Shown here in pieces: positions 9,509 through 17,251 of a stretch of 64,000 nt of DNA. Location: the NCBI GenBank assembly GCA_024742285.1, contig JANSYR010000020.1, forward strand, positions 1-64,000, written 5' to 3'. The notes below the pieces were generated by a model. The model was not told the DNA's origin. It was given only the letters and a program-made list of their open reading frames with translations, and searched no databases. Position 1 is the first letter of the stretch; each line of letters begins with the position of its first letter. The translations under genes were made by a program, and so were the position numbers. This stretch comes from a bacterium (GTDB taxonomy: Bacteria; Myxococcota_A; UBA9160; UBA4427).

Positions 9509-11737
9509 CTAAGTGCGGGTGCCTTTACCTACGAATCTTAGGAGCGCCGGCAATGCCACAACATCAAACACGAAGCAGAGAGCCATTACGACTGCCGTGA
9601 GCACGCCCAGGGTCTTAGTAAAGACGAAGCTCGAGAAACCCAAGACAGCGAAACCAACACCTACCGCGATTGTGGTAGTGAGAAGCGCGGGGAGCGCTGA
9701 CAGCGCGGCCGCCATCGGGTCGAGAGACTTTCGGGCAGCAGAGGCGACGTGGATCGTGTCGTCGACCGCGATGCCCAAGGCCAGGTTCACAACGAGAACA
9801 ACGCCTGCGTCTAGCGGCAGCCCGATAAGAGCGATCGCGCCGAATGCAATTGCCAACGGGGCGAGATTTGCTGCAAGAGCCGCCGCAGCTATCGGAAGAG
9901 AACGAAAGATCGCAAGAAGCACCAACGATATCGAAAGAACTGCCAGACCTGCCCCTCTGAGCTGACCGCTTACCACCTGTTCCTCTGCTCTCGCGAACTC
10001 GAACATCACTCCGGTCGCTCGAGCGCCGTAGTCGTCGGGGCCGTTCTCGTCCCACCAGTTCTCTGCGCGCTCCGCCAACCCAAGGAGGTTCCCGGAGCCG
10101 TTGTCGCCGACGCGCACCCTGATGTTCGCGCGGGTTCGATCTGCGCTGATCAGGTCCTCGATCTGCTCCTCGCTCTCAAGCAGAAGCAGGTATTGCTCGA
10201 CTTGCCCCCGACGTTCAATAGATGACGCGCCAGGCGAGTAGACTTCGTGAACCTGGCTGAGCGGATCGGCAATCGATACAACCTTCCCAACGCTGTGCTC
10301 AGACGAAAGAAATTCCGCGAGCGCACCAATCGACGAAATCACCTGAGGTTCTGTGACGGAACGGCCCTCAGGCGCTTCAATTACGACATTGATCGGCGAT
10401 ATCCCAGACAGTCGACTCCCGATCTCGTCATAGTCATCCCTAACGTTCGTGCCGCGCGGAAACCACTTAGTCACGTCAGTCTCTAGATTCAGCCTCGGAA
10501 GGGCAAGAGAGACGAGTGCGGCGGTCCCAAAGAGGAGAAGCAAGGCGACACCGGCGCGCGCGTTGGCCGCTCGAACGAAGTTCGCCGTTGCGAGGATCAC
10601 TCTTTCGGCGACTGGGTGTGACGCCAGAATGAGCGGCCACGACGACAGAACCGCGACCGGCAGAGTCAACGCCGCTGCTGTGATGCCCAGAGTTCCTATT
10701 GCGCCGAGAACCCCGACATCTCTGAGTGCTTCAATATCTGTCGTCGATATTGCCAGAAAGCCTATCGCCGTCGTCACCCCAGAGAGCGCGACCGGCAGCG
10801 CGATCGCTCTTGCTTGAGCGCGGCGGTCTTCAGCCACGGCCGAGCGAGCCATCGCGAAAACCACATGGGACGCATAGGCGCACCCCAAGGCCAGCAGCAC
10901 CGATGGGAGAATCATTGTCGAAAGACTTAGCGGGATCGAGAGAACGCTCATCGAGGCCAAGAGAACCGAACACCCCGCTACTCCAACGGCCATCGGAAGC
11001 AGCGCAAGTCGAGCGCTCCCAAAGACCACCGAGAACACGAGGAAGATTACGACCACGGTCGCGGCGCTGAAGCTGCTGACCTCCCTCGCTGTCCGAATGT
11101 TGATCTCCGTTCGAAAAATCGGCACTCCCGAAACGAAGACCTCTCCGCCGGCCTCCGTTGCGACGGATCGAACCTCGAGCACTATCGACTCAAATGTTCG
11201 ATCGGGCTCCGCGTCGAGATAAACGTTGATCGCAGCCGTTCTAGCGTCGTCGGAGATCAAGGATCGCGGCGCAATACGATCGAGTTCGACCTCGGCTCGA
11301 AGTCTCGCAACCTCTGATTCGGAACTGGGGAGGCCCTTCTCAAGCGCCGCGTCCAACAGCAGCTCACCGCCGTCGCCGGACCGAATGAGCGGGACGGAGG
11401 CAAGGCTATCTACTCGGCGTACCCCGGCGATCTCCTGGAGACGCTCCGTCATCACCTCCACTCGCGTCAGCAGGTCTCGCGAAAATGGCTCGGCCGTAGA
11501 AATCGCTACAACTAAGAGCTCGTCGCCCCCGAAGTAGTCGAGGCTCTCCTTGTAGAAGTGCCAGGGCTCTCCTTCACGGTCGAGAATCGCGTCGGTAGAC
11601 GTATCCACAGAAACGCGAGTCCCTAGCACTCCGCACGCCACGACGACCCCTAGCCAGAGCAGCAACCAAGCACGCGGAGAAGCGAATGCTGATGAGACTG
11701 CAAGACTGGGGAGTTCAGAACGATTGCTGCTGGTCAC
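9509..11737 (-). CDS. RND/MMPL-family exporter
   Basis: 742 residues, the size of MMPL/HpnN-type pumps. TM1 is near residues 24-40. A large periplasmic loop runs to about 220, then a bundle of hydrophobic helices (about 228-390). A second half repeats the plan: TM near 398-413, loop to about 570 and a bundle to about 735. Charged residues within the membrane segments (for example AVDDTIHVA) resemble the proton-relay motif of the superfamily. Members move lipids, hopanoids or hydrophobic metabolites across the cell envelope using proton motive force. It starts 19 bases after the stop of the PilZ-hydrolase-methyltransferase gene, which implies export of a product made by the upstream enzymes. 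No membrane-fusion or outer-membrane partner is present. Cargo unknown. Confidence 0.9.
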   Translation of the reverse strand: MTSSNRSELPSLAVSSAFASPRAWLLLWLGVVVACGVLGTRVSVDTSTDAILDREGEPWHFYKESLDYFGGDELLVVAISTAEPFSRDLLTRVEVMTERLQEIAGVRRVDSLASVPLIRSGDGGELLLDAALEKGLPSSESEVARLRAEVELDRIAPRSLISDDARTAAINVYLDAEPDRTFESIVLEVRSVATEAGGEVFVSGVPIFRTEINIRTAREVSSFSAATVVVIFLVFSVVFGSARLALLPMAVGVAGCSVLLASMSVLSIPLSLSTMILPSVLLALGCAYASHVVFAMARSAVAEDRRAQARAIALPVALSGVTTAIGFLAISTTDIEALRDVGVLGAIGTLGITAAALTLPVAVLSSWPLILASHPVAERVILATANFVRAANARAGVALLLLFGTAALVSLALPRLNLETDVTKWFPRGTNVRDDYDEIGSRLSGISPINVVIEAPEGRSVTEPQVISSIGALAEFLSSEHSVGKVVSIADPLSQVHEVYSPGASSIERRGQVEQYLLLLESEEQIEDLISADRTRANIRVRVGDNGSGNLLGLAERAENWWDENGPDDYGARATGVMFEFARAEEQVVSGQLRGAGLAVLSISLVLLAIFRSLPIAAAALAANLAPLAIAFGAIALIGLPLDAGVVLVVNLALGIAVDDTIHVASAARKSLDPMAAALSALPALLTTTIAVGVGFAVLGFSSFVFTKTLGVLTAVVMALCFVFDVVALPALLRFVGKGTRT

Positions 11738-11756
11738 AAAGTAGCTGGGCCTCGCA

Positions 11757-14207
11757 CTACTCTTCGGATCGTCTCGCTACTGCGAGCCACGCCTGTGCGG
11801 GTTCCCCGAAGACCGGGACGACCTCGAGAACATCTAGTCCAGCGGCAACTAGTATCCGCGAAAGCTCCACGTCATCCCAGAATTGGAACACACCTTGCTC
11901 CTCGAGGTCCAGAAGCCTTCCCGCGTCATTGATGAAGGTGCCAAGTGCTCTCGCAGCGGCAGCCTCTCCTTCTTCGCCGAAGGCACTAAGTGCTCGTCCT
12001 TCCCGCAGCTCCAGGACTCCGTCGACGCAGATTCGGGAAGTGTCCGCGTCCTTCCGAAGCGCGGATACCGCGAGGAGGCCGCCGACGCGCAGCAGCCGCC
12101 TCGCCCCGTCAAGCAACCGAATCGGATCTCGCACGTAGTTTATTACGAGAGACAACAACACGCGGTCAGCTACGCAGTCCCTTAGAGGTAGGCCGACGTC
12201 GCCCTCCGCCGGGCTCAGATCCGCCGAGATCCAGCTGCGACGATTGGCCGGCGATTCGGGGCGCCGAGACCTCGATCTCTTGAGCGCGTCTCGGACAAAA
12301 TCGACCTCAATGATCTTCGGAATGGCTTCTGGCGGTCCAGATTCGTCTAGGTAGCGAGCAAAAGATCCGATCCCACTTCCGAGATCGACAACTGTGTGCT
12401 CGCTTCGAATCTCCAGCGCGTCTGCCTGTCGACCCATCAGATCTCGGAAAGATCGAGTCTCGATCACGAGCTCCATACCTAGCGTCCCGTCGCGACCCAC
12501 CAGATAGTCACGCCAGAATCCGCGCACAGCTTCAGAGCTGGCCTCGAACTCCCTAAGTCTCCCGCGCTCGTTCCGTTGTCGTGCGCGCATTTCACGGTAG
12601 TCGGTACGACCTTCTACACTGGGAGCCCGGCCAGAGGAGAACCGAAATACCTCAGAGGCGACCCACTGAAATATCATCGCCGCTTCCTTGCTAGAACGAA
12701 GCTGATGACCCGTCTCGGCTACGACATGCCTACGATTCGAGGAATCGCCGAAGGAAAGCACATCGTCCACCCGGCGACGGTCCATCCATGCGTCGTGGCG
12801 CCCGGAGATCCAAGTCGTCGGCACCGAGACTCTCGCGAAATCTCGCCGAGAGTCTTCAAGAAAGGCGATTCGCTCCTCTAGTGCGTGCGAAGCCGTCCGA
12901 TCAATATCTAGTAGCAAGCCCTGAACGTCTTGTACCCCGAACGACACTCCAGCTTCGGCACCGCCCAGGTAGTCGACGCCCCCGGAAATCACTCGAATCA
13001 ATGACTGAGGATCCGTTGCGCCAACGACGCTTACCCAGCCGTCGAAAGCGTTGGTCTCGTCGTCTGCGAGAGCTCTTCTGGCCTCGACGGAGGCGACACT
13101 GAAGCTGACAACGAAGACTTTCGTGGCCCCTTGCTCGCGTCGAATGTACGAAGCGGCGCCGGCAAGGTCGACAGCCCCCTGAGAGAAGGTGTAGTTCAAG
13201 TTCCCCAGATGGGGCTCGGCACATTCAGGGTCGTTGTGTGACTCCCCACGTTTCCGAACTCCGTCGAAACGCAACACTCGCAGCGGTAGTCCCTCAGCCT
13301 CGAACTGAGCGACAAGCGCCCGCGCGAGGGGTAAGAGCGTTTCCTTCGTCTTACCCCAAGCGGACGGAATCACGACAGCAGGACATTGGGTTGGGCAGTT
13401 GGCTGTCTCGTCTAGAAGCCCCACCACCGGTTCGCCTTGGGCGTTTAGGAAGCCAACCACGCATGGGACAGCAGGAACTGAGCTTGTCCGCTCCGCTGAA
13501 TAGCCTCGCCTGAGGTCGCCAAAGACCTCGTCGAAGTCTTCCGCGTTCGGCGCGACTGAGGGACGTCTGGGATACACAGCGAGACCGACGCGACAGCGTC
13601 TGGAACCGATCCGCGAATCGTCCACGCTGCAAACGGTCGCAAACGGTCTGATCTCCGATCTCTCCTCGACGACCACGAACTCGTCGCCGACACCGGTGGA
13701 CTGGCCCTCGTCGAGTTCAACGCCAAGTCCGCCGCCCGACTCGTCGACCACCCGAGCCTCAAGCGCACCGGCACCGGACTCGCCGGGGCGAACGAGTCGA
13801 ATCCTCCTCCAACCTGGCGCGTCTCGTCGGATTCGGTCTCGCCGCTCAGAGCGATAAACGACGCGAGGGGTAGAGGCTAACACCGTGACGTCTCCGCTAC
13901 GTCCAGAGTCATCCGCCGCGACCATCAAAGAGAAGAAGTGCGGAACGTGACGTACGTACCCCGAGAGAAACAGCGCCTCGCCGATTTTCCCGAAGTTCCG
14001 GCACCGGACGCGAAGCTGCGAGTCGTCGACGGACTCGATAACCGCTTCTTCTCGCTCCACTGCCCGATTCGTCCCCCGCGATAGCAGGGTTCCTTGGTCG
14101 CGGAGAGACAGGAGAATACTTCGGATCTCTTGGGGGTCCGTGATGGCAACGGGGTGGAGCCGATCGAACACCTCCGGCGCCAGCACCTCGGCGACCGGCG
14201 AACTCAT
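11757..14207 (-). CDS. PilZ (c-di-GMP) - LuxD-like alpha/beta hydrolase - SAM methyltransferase fusion
   Basis: 816 residues. Residues 1-110 look like a YcgR/PilZN-type beta domain. The PilZ core has the arginine motif RSERRDRIRR (119-128) and DESGGG (155-160), which fits D/NxSxxG; these are the c-di-GMP contact motifs of the family. Residues about 245-525 form an alpha/beta hydrolase whose nucleophile region VVSFSVAS (Ser370) resembles the AxSxS pattern of LuxD acyl-transferases rather than GxSxG. Candidate partners are Asp472 (SGRHDAWMD) and His501 (AETGHQL). From about 535 there is a class I methyltransferase with motif I VVDLGSGIG (606-614). The start codon overlaps the radical SAM stop (ATGA, 14204-14207), showing translational coupling. 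The likely role is nucleotide-controlled acyl transfer/hydrolysis plus methylation of a product exported by the MMPL pump. Domain calls are made by eye; the reaction is not known. Confidence 0.85.
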   Translation of the reverse strand: MSSPVAEVLAPEVFDRLHPVAITDPQEIRSILLSLRDQGTLLSRGTNRAVEREEAVIESVDDSQLRVRCRNFGKIGEALFLSGYVRHVPHFFSLMVAADDSGRSGDVTVLASTPRVVYRSERRDRIRRDAPGWRRIRLVRPGESGAGALEARVVDESGGGLGVELDEGQSTGVGDEFVVVEERSEIRPFATVCSVDDSRIGSRRCRVGLAVYPRRPSVAPNAEDFDEVFGDLRRGYSAERTSSVPAVPCVVGFLNAQGEPVVGLLDETANCPTQCPAVVIPSAWGKTKETLLPLARALVAQFEAEGLPLRVLRFDGVRKRGESHNDPECAEPHLGNLNYTFSQGAVDLAGAASYIRREQGATKVFVVSFSVASVEARRALADDETNAFDGWVSVVGATDPQSLIRVISGGVDYLGGAEAGVSFGVQDVQGLLLDIDRTASHALEERIAFLEDSRRDFARVSVPTTWISGRHDAWMDRRRVDDVLSFGDSSNRRHVVAETGHQLRSSKEAAMIFQWVASEVFRFSSGRAPSVEGRTDYREMRARQRNERGRLREFEASSEAVRGFWRDYLVGRDGTLGMELVIETRSFRDLMGRQADALEIRSEHTVVDLGSGIGSFARYLDESGPPEAIPKIIEVDFVRDALKRSRSRRPESPANRRSWISADLSPAEGDVGLPLRDCVADRVLLSLVINYVRDPIRLLDGARRLLRVGGLLAVSALRKDADTSRICVDGVLELREGRALSAFGEEGEAAAARALGTFINDAGRLLDLEEQGVFQFWDDVELSRILVAAGLDVLEVVPVFGEPAQAWLAVARRSEE

Positions 14208-15397
14208 CGAGATTCGAGGCGCCGCGTACGATGCAACGGGGACCAGACGAACTGCTCCCAGTAGGATTCACAGATCTCGACCCAAGTGCGGATCTCTTCC
14301 TGGCGGATGAACTCGCGGACATTCACCATTAGCCAACTGTGGACAGCCTGCGAGTCGCGACAGCTCTTGCAATCGCCGGAGGTGCAGCAGAAGGCGACGC
14401 TCTCAGTATCCGCCGCGAAGGCATTGAAACCCGGCAGAACGGGCTTCCCGTTCTTTAGTCGGTCAGCGTGGTCGGGATGTGAAACGCTGATGCTCGGGCA
14501 CTCGTCGTAGCCAAACATTCCCCATTCGGTGCGACCCGTAATCAATGCGCGCGAGTAGTACGGATGAGAGAGAACGGTGTCGGGATACTTCTGAGTTACG
14601 CGCAAGACCTCGTCAAGAAGACGAGTCTCGATATCGCGGCTTGAGTCGCTGGGACCTGAAGAGCCGTAGTCCGAGTAGTAGTTGAAGGACACGACGTTTC
14701 CATTGTCCGCGATACGAGAGATTGTCTCGTCGATTAGATCGGGCCTGTGAACGTCGAGCGCGTAGATAAAGGTTGCGCGGGAGTCGCCGCGATAGTTGGC
14801 TAGCGCGGTGTCGAACAACCCCTCGAACCGTTTTCCGTTCGGCGCGATAGCCCTCAAGCGATCGTCTTCGCCGACGCCGGAAAAAAGCGTCAGTGCGATA
14901 GCGACGTTCTCGAATCCGTCGCGAGGAAGCGGCCGAAGCCCGTTCGTGGAGATCGTCACGAACTCCATCGCGTCCTGGAAGGCTTCGACCCGCTCCGGAT
15001 GTAACGTTGGCTCGCCGCCGATAAGCAACGCGGCCGTCACGCCGTCCGTAGCCTGCTCCTTAGCGAACAACCTCCACCGCTCTAGGCTCGGTGGCTCAGA
15101 AGTCCGTCGATCAAAATCCTTGGCGAAGAACCAGCAGCCATCGCACCGGATGTTACAAGCGTTGGTCAGATGGTATTCCGAACTCCGGACCTGGGCGCTT
15201 ATCTGCCGCACGGTGTCGAAGCGCGAGCGAAGCCCAGGTTCATCGAGAAGATCGGCGAGCCGCTTCCTTCGCGGTCGTGCACTTGCTCCGGGTCGCACCA
15301 AGAATCTCCATGAAGGTCGGCCGCCAACAGCCTGAAATCCACAACGCAATTGCTCAACGGAAAAACCACATTGTAGATAGGATTTAACCCTAACCAC
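14204..15397 (-). CDS. radical SAM protein with extra C-terminal cysteines
   Basis: About 397 residues if started at the GTG at 15397; the true start may be one of several in-frame GTG/TTG codons downstream, because the first 60 residues are not conserved-looking and no strong ribosome binding site is seen. The radical SAM cluster motif CNIRCDGC (Cys81, 85, 88) is followed by GGEPTLHPE (the GGE motif) and STNGLRP, as in SPASM-type enzymes. Near the C-terminus CCTSGDCKSC (Cys337, 338, 343, 346) and an earlier Cys in YDECPS could ligate an auxiliary Fe-S cluster. First gene of the four-gene operon, coupled by ATGA to the PilZ fusion. The substrate could be a peptide or a small molecule; no precursor peptide gene was found next to it. 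Confidence 0.88.
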   Translation of the reverse strand: MVRVKSYLQCGFSVEQLRCGFQAVGGRPSWRFLVRPGASARPRRKRLADLLDEPGLRSRFDTVRQISAQVRSSEYHLTNACNIRCDGCWFFAKDFDRRTSEPPSLERWRLFAKEQATDGVTAALLIGGEPTLHPERVEAFQDAMEFVTISTNGLRPLPRDGFENVAIALTLFSGVGEDDRLRAIAPNGKRFEGLFDTALANYRGDSRATFIYALDVHRPDLIDETISRIADNGNVVSFNYYSDYGSSGPSDSSRDIETRLLDEVLRVTQKYPDTVLSHPYYSRALITGRTEWGMFGYDECPSISVSHPDHADRLKNGKPVLPGFNAFAADTESVAFCCTSGDCKSCRDSQAVHSWLMVNVREFIRQEEIRTWVEICESYWEQFVWSPLHRTRRLESR

Positions 15398-15452
15398 AAC
15401 GTCGTTCTAGCATACCCGAAACCAAGAATTCGGATAATTCAGAGCGATCGAA

Positions 15453-15473
15453 GGGATTAACCCACGGGATAAC
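15453..15473. promoter_or_regulatory. tandem direct repeat upstream of the radical SAM operon
   Basis: Two near-identical words, GGGATTAAC and GGGATAAC, lie 4 bases apart in the AT-rich gap between frdD and the radical SAM gene, about 55-75 bases upstream of its longest start. The position suits a binding site for a tandem-dimer regulator such as a winged-helix protein. Sequence observation only; function is inferred. Confidence 0.3.
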
Positions 15474-15547
15474 TGAAAGGTGCGGGCCTAGGGGCCGGTG
15501 CCCTCGATGGCCCCCTCATCTCCGCGGAGAAGATGTCATCCGCCCAG

Positions 15548-15922
15548 CTAGATCCCCGCCACAGCCCCGATCCCCATCACGCTTCCAACGATCGCGATGA
15601 GGTAGAGCACGGTGCCGACCAGCGGGTCGCGCTCGCCGCCACCCAGGTCGACCAGGAGCGAGCGAACGTGGTGCGCGCCCTTCCAGAGCGGCAGCACGAG
15701 AAGCGCGGCGAGCAGGAGCTGCGCGACCGGGATTCCCAGGAGGCTCGCGGTGAAGAGCTCCTGCGCGCGGACGTAGTTGAGGTTCATGGGATCCACGATT
15801 CCCAGGGGCATCAGGATTCCGATGACCAGGATCCAGCCCGTCATGAGCATGGTTCCGATCATGATCCCCTGGCCGAACATGAACCAGATGATGGGCTCGA
15901 GCTTGAGAAGAAGAGTGCGCAT
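15548..15922 (-). CDS. frdD: fumarate reductase membrane anchor subunit D
   Basis: 124 residues with three hydrophobic helices. The segment LLVLPLWKGAHHVRSLLVDL matches the FrdD pattern PLW-x-G-x-HRxHH-x3-DL of the heme-free quinol:fumarate reductase anchor. With FrdC it holds the catalytic FrdAB at the inner face of the cytoplasmic membrane and forms the quinone site. It is the last gene of frdABCD, 46 bases after frdC. The length matches the family (about 115-125). I see no terminator with a T-run behind it. Confidence 0.9.
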   Translation of the reverse strand: MRTLLLKLEPIIWFMFGQGIMIGTMLMTGWILVIGILMPLGIVDPMNLNYVRAQELFTASLLGIPVAQLLLAALLVLPLWKGAHHVRSLLVDLGGGERDPLVGTVLYLIAIVGSVMGIGAVAGI

Positions 15923-15968
15923 TAGAGGACGACTCCCGTGGAAGCGAGCGAGGAGGTAACGAGGCGCA

Positions 15969-16409
15969 TCAGAAGATCACTCCGGCGAGGGCGAGGGAAA
16001 CGACGAGGGTCAGGCCGATCCAGAGGACGTAGAGGCCCGCGTGGATCACCGGGCCCGGCGGCGGCTTCGCGGGGCCGATCGCCGGGGGCTGGGCCTTCGG
16101 GAAGAGTCGGAAGAACCGCACCGCCACGAAGATCACGCTGGCGAGCGCGACGACATGGAAGAGGATGTAGATCGGGTTCTCCAGCGCCTTCATCTGGGCC
16201 TGCCAGGCGATCGGACCGGCGCCGAGCTGGCCGACGATCTTGATCGCGAGGAAGCCGACGAGGAAGTAGATGATTCCCGTGGCGTCGAAGAGCAGGTAGG
16301 TCCGGATCCGCGGCGCACTCCACCAGGTGGAGGGCATCTGGGGCGGCGCGGTTCGGGTTCGACCCGGCTTCGGCGGGGCCATCGCTTCGGGGTGGGCAGG
16401 TCCAGCCAT
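15969..16409 (-). CDS. frdC: fumarate reductase membrane anchor subunit C
   Basis: 146 residues from the ATG at 16409, which has AGAGAGG about 8 bases upstream. After a Pro-rich N-terminal extension (about residues 1-25) the FrdC motif PSTWW appears, then three hydrophobic helices including YLLFDATGIIYFLVGFLAI and the quinone-site region. Gene order A-B-C-D supports the call. The N-terminal extension is longer than in the enterobacterial protein. It forms the membrane anchor with FrdD; the FrdCD type carries no heme. Confidence 0.9.
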   Translation of the reverse strand: MAGPAHPEAMAPPKPGRTRTAPPQMPSTWWSAPRIRTYLLFDATGIIYFLVGFLAIKIVGQLGAGPIAWQAQMKALENPIYILFHVVALASVIFVAVRFFRLFPKAQPPAIGPAKPPPGPVIHAGLYVLWIGLTLVVSLALAGVIF

Positions 16410-16480
16410 CGTTGGATCCTCTCTCTCTCTCGAATCTCTCGTGGGCAGCGCGGCGCTCGCGCGGCGCGCTCCGGAGTCTT

Positions 16481-17251
16481 CTAGTCGGCGGCGTGCGGGG
16501 CGCGGGGGAGGACGAGGCCCTTGGCCCAGTCGATCACCGCTCCGAACTTCGCCTGGTTCACGGCCGCGGCCGGGTCGACGCCCTTCGGGCAGACCTCGGA
16601 GCACTCGTTGGCGTAGGAGCAGCTGAACACCGTTCCCTCGCCGCGGAAGATCTCGTGCCGCTCTTCGGTTCCCTCGTCACGGGTGTCGAGGTTGTACCGG
16701 TGGCCCAGGGCGATCGCTGCCGGCCCGAGGAACTCGGGCTCGTTCGCGACGACCGGGCAGGCCGCATAACAGAGCATGCAGTTGATGCACATGCTGAACT
16801 GCTTGAAGCGACCGAGCTCCTCAGCGGACTGGGAGTAGGTCCCCTTCTCGTTGAAGTTCTCCATGTCCTCGGCGCGTTCCTTCACGCGCTTGATCCACGG
16901 CTTCACGCTCTCGAACTTGTGCATGAACCCGTCGAGCTCGACGACGAGGTCGCGGACGACGGGGAAGTTCGCGAGGGGCTCGATCTCGACGCGATCACCG
17001 TACTCGTCGAGCGCGGTCTTGCACGTCAGCTTCGGCTCGCCGTTGACCATCATCCCGCAGGAGCCGCAGACCGCCATTCGGCAGGACCAGCGGTGGGACA
17101 CGGTCGAATCGAGCTCGTCCTTGATGAAGTTGACGGCGTCGAGAACCTTCCAGCTCGGATCGCAGGGAACCTGGTACTCCTGCGTGTAAGGCGCTTCGTC
17201 CTTGTCCGGATCGAACCGGGAGATCACGATCGTCTTTTCGGTCGTCGACAT
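16481..17251 (-). CDS. frdB: fumarate reductase iron-sulfur subunit
   Basis: 256 residues. Cys57, 62, 65 and 77 are ligands of the [2Fe-2S] cluster (SCRMAVCGSC). CINCMLCYAACP (Cys155, 158, 161) and CSYANECSEVCPKG (Cys211, 217, 221) hold the [4Fe-4S] and [3Fe-4S] clusters, the standard SdhB/FrdB pattern. It passes electrons between the membrane quinol and the FAD of FrdA. Its ATG overlaps the TGA of frdA by one base (TGATG), so the two subunits are translationally coupled. Confidence 0.97.
   Translation of the reverse strand: MSTTEKTIVISRFDPDKDEAPYTQEYQVPCDPSWKVLDAVNFIKDELDSTVSHRWSCRMAVCGSCGMMVNGEPKLTCKTALDEYGDRVEIEPLANFPVVRDLVVELDGFMHKFESVKPWIKRVKERAEDMENFNEKGTYSQSAEELGRFKQFSMCINCMLCYAACPVVANEPEFLGPAAIALGHRYNLDTRDEGTEERHEIFRGEGTVFSCSYANECSEVCPKGVDPAAAVNQAKFGAVIDWAKGLVLPRAPHAAD

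Noticed and set aside
11757-14207. A bioluminescence (lux) operon because of the LuxD-like hydrolase
   Set aside because: No LuxA/LuxB luciferase, LuxC reductase or LuxE synthetase is present; only the nucleophile context is similar.
3574-15500. Integrated phage or transposon explaining the low-GC block
   Set aside because: No integrase, transposase, tRNA target or terminal repeats could be seen at either end.
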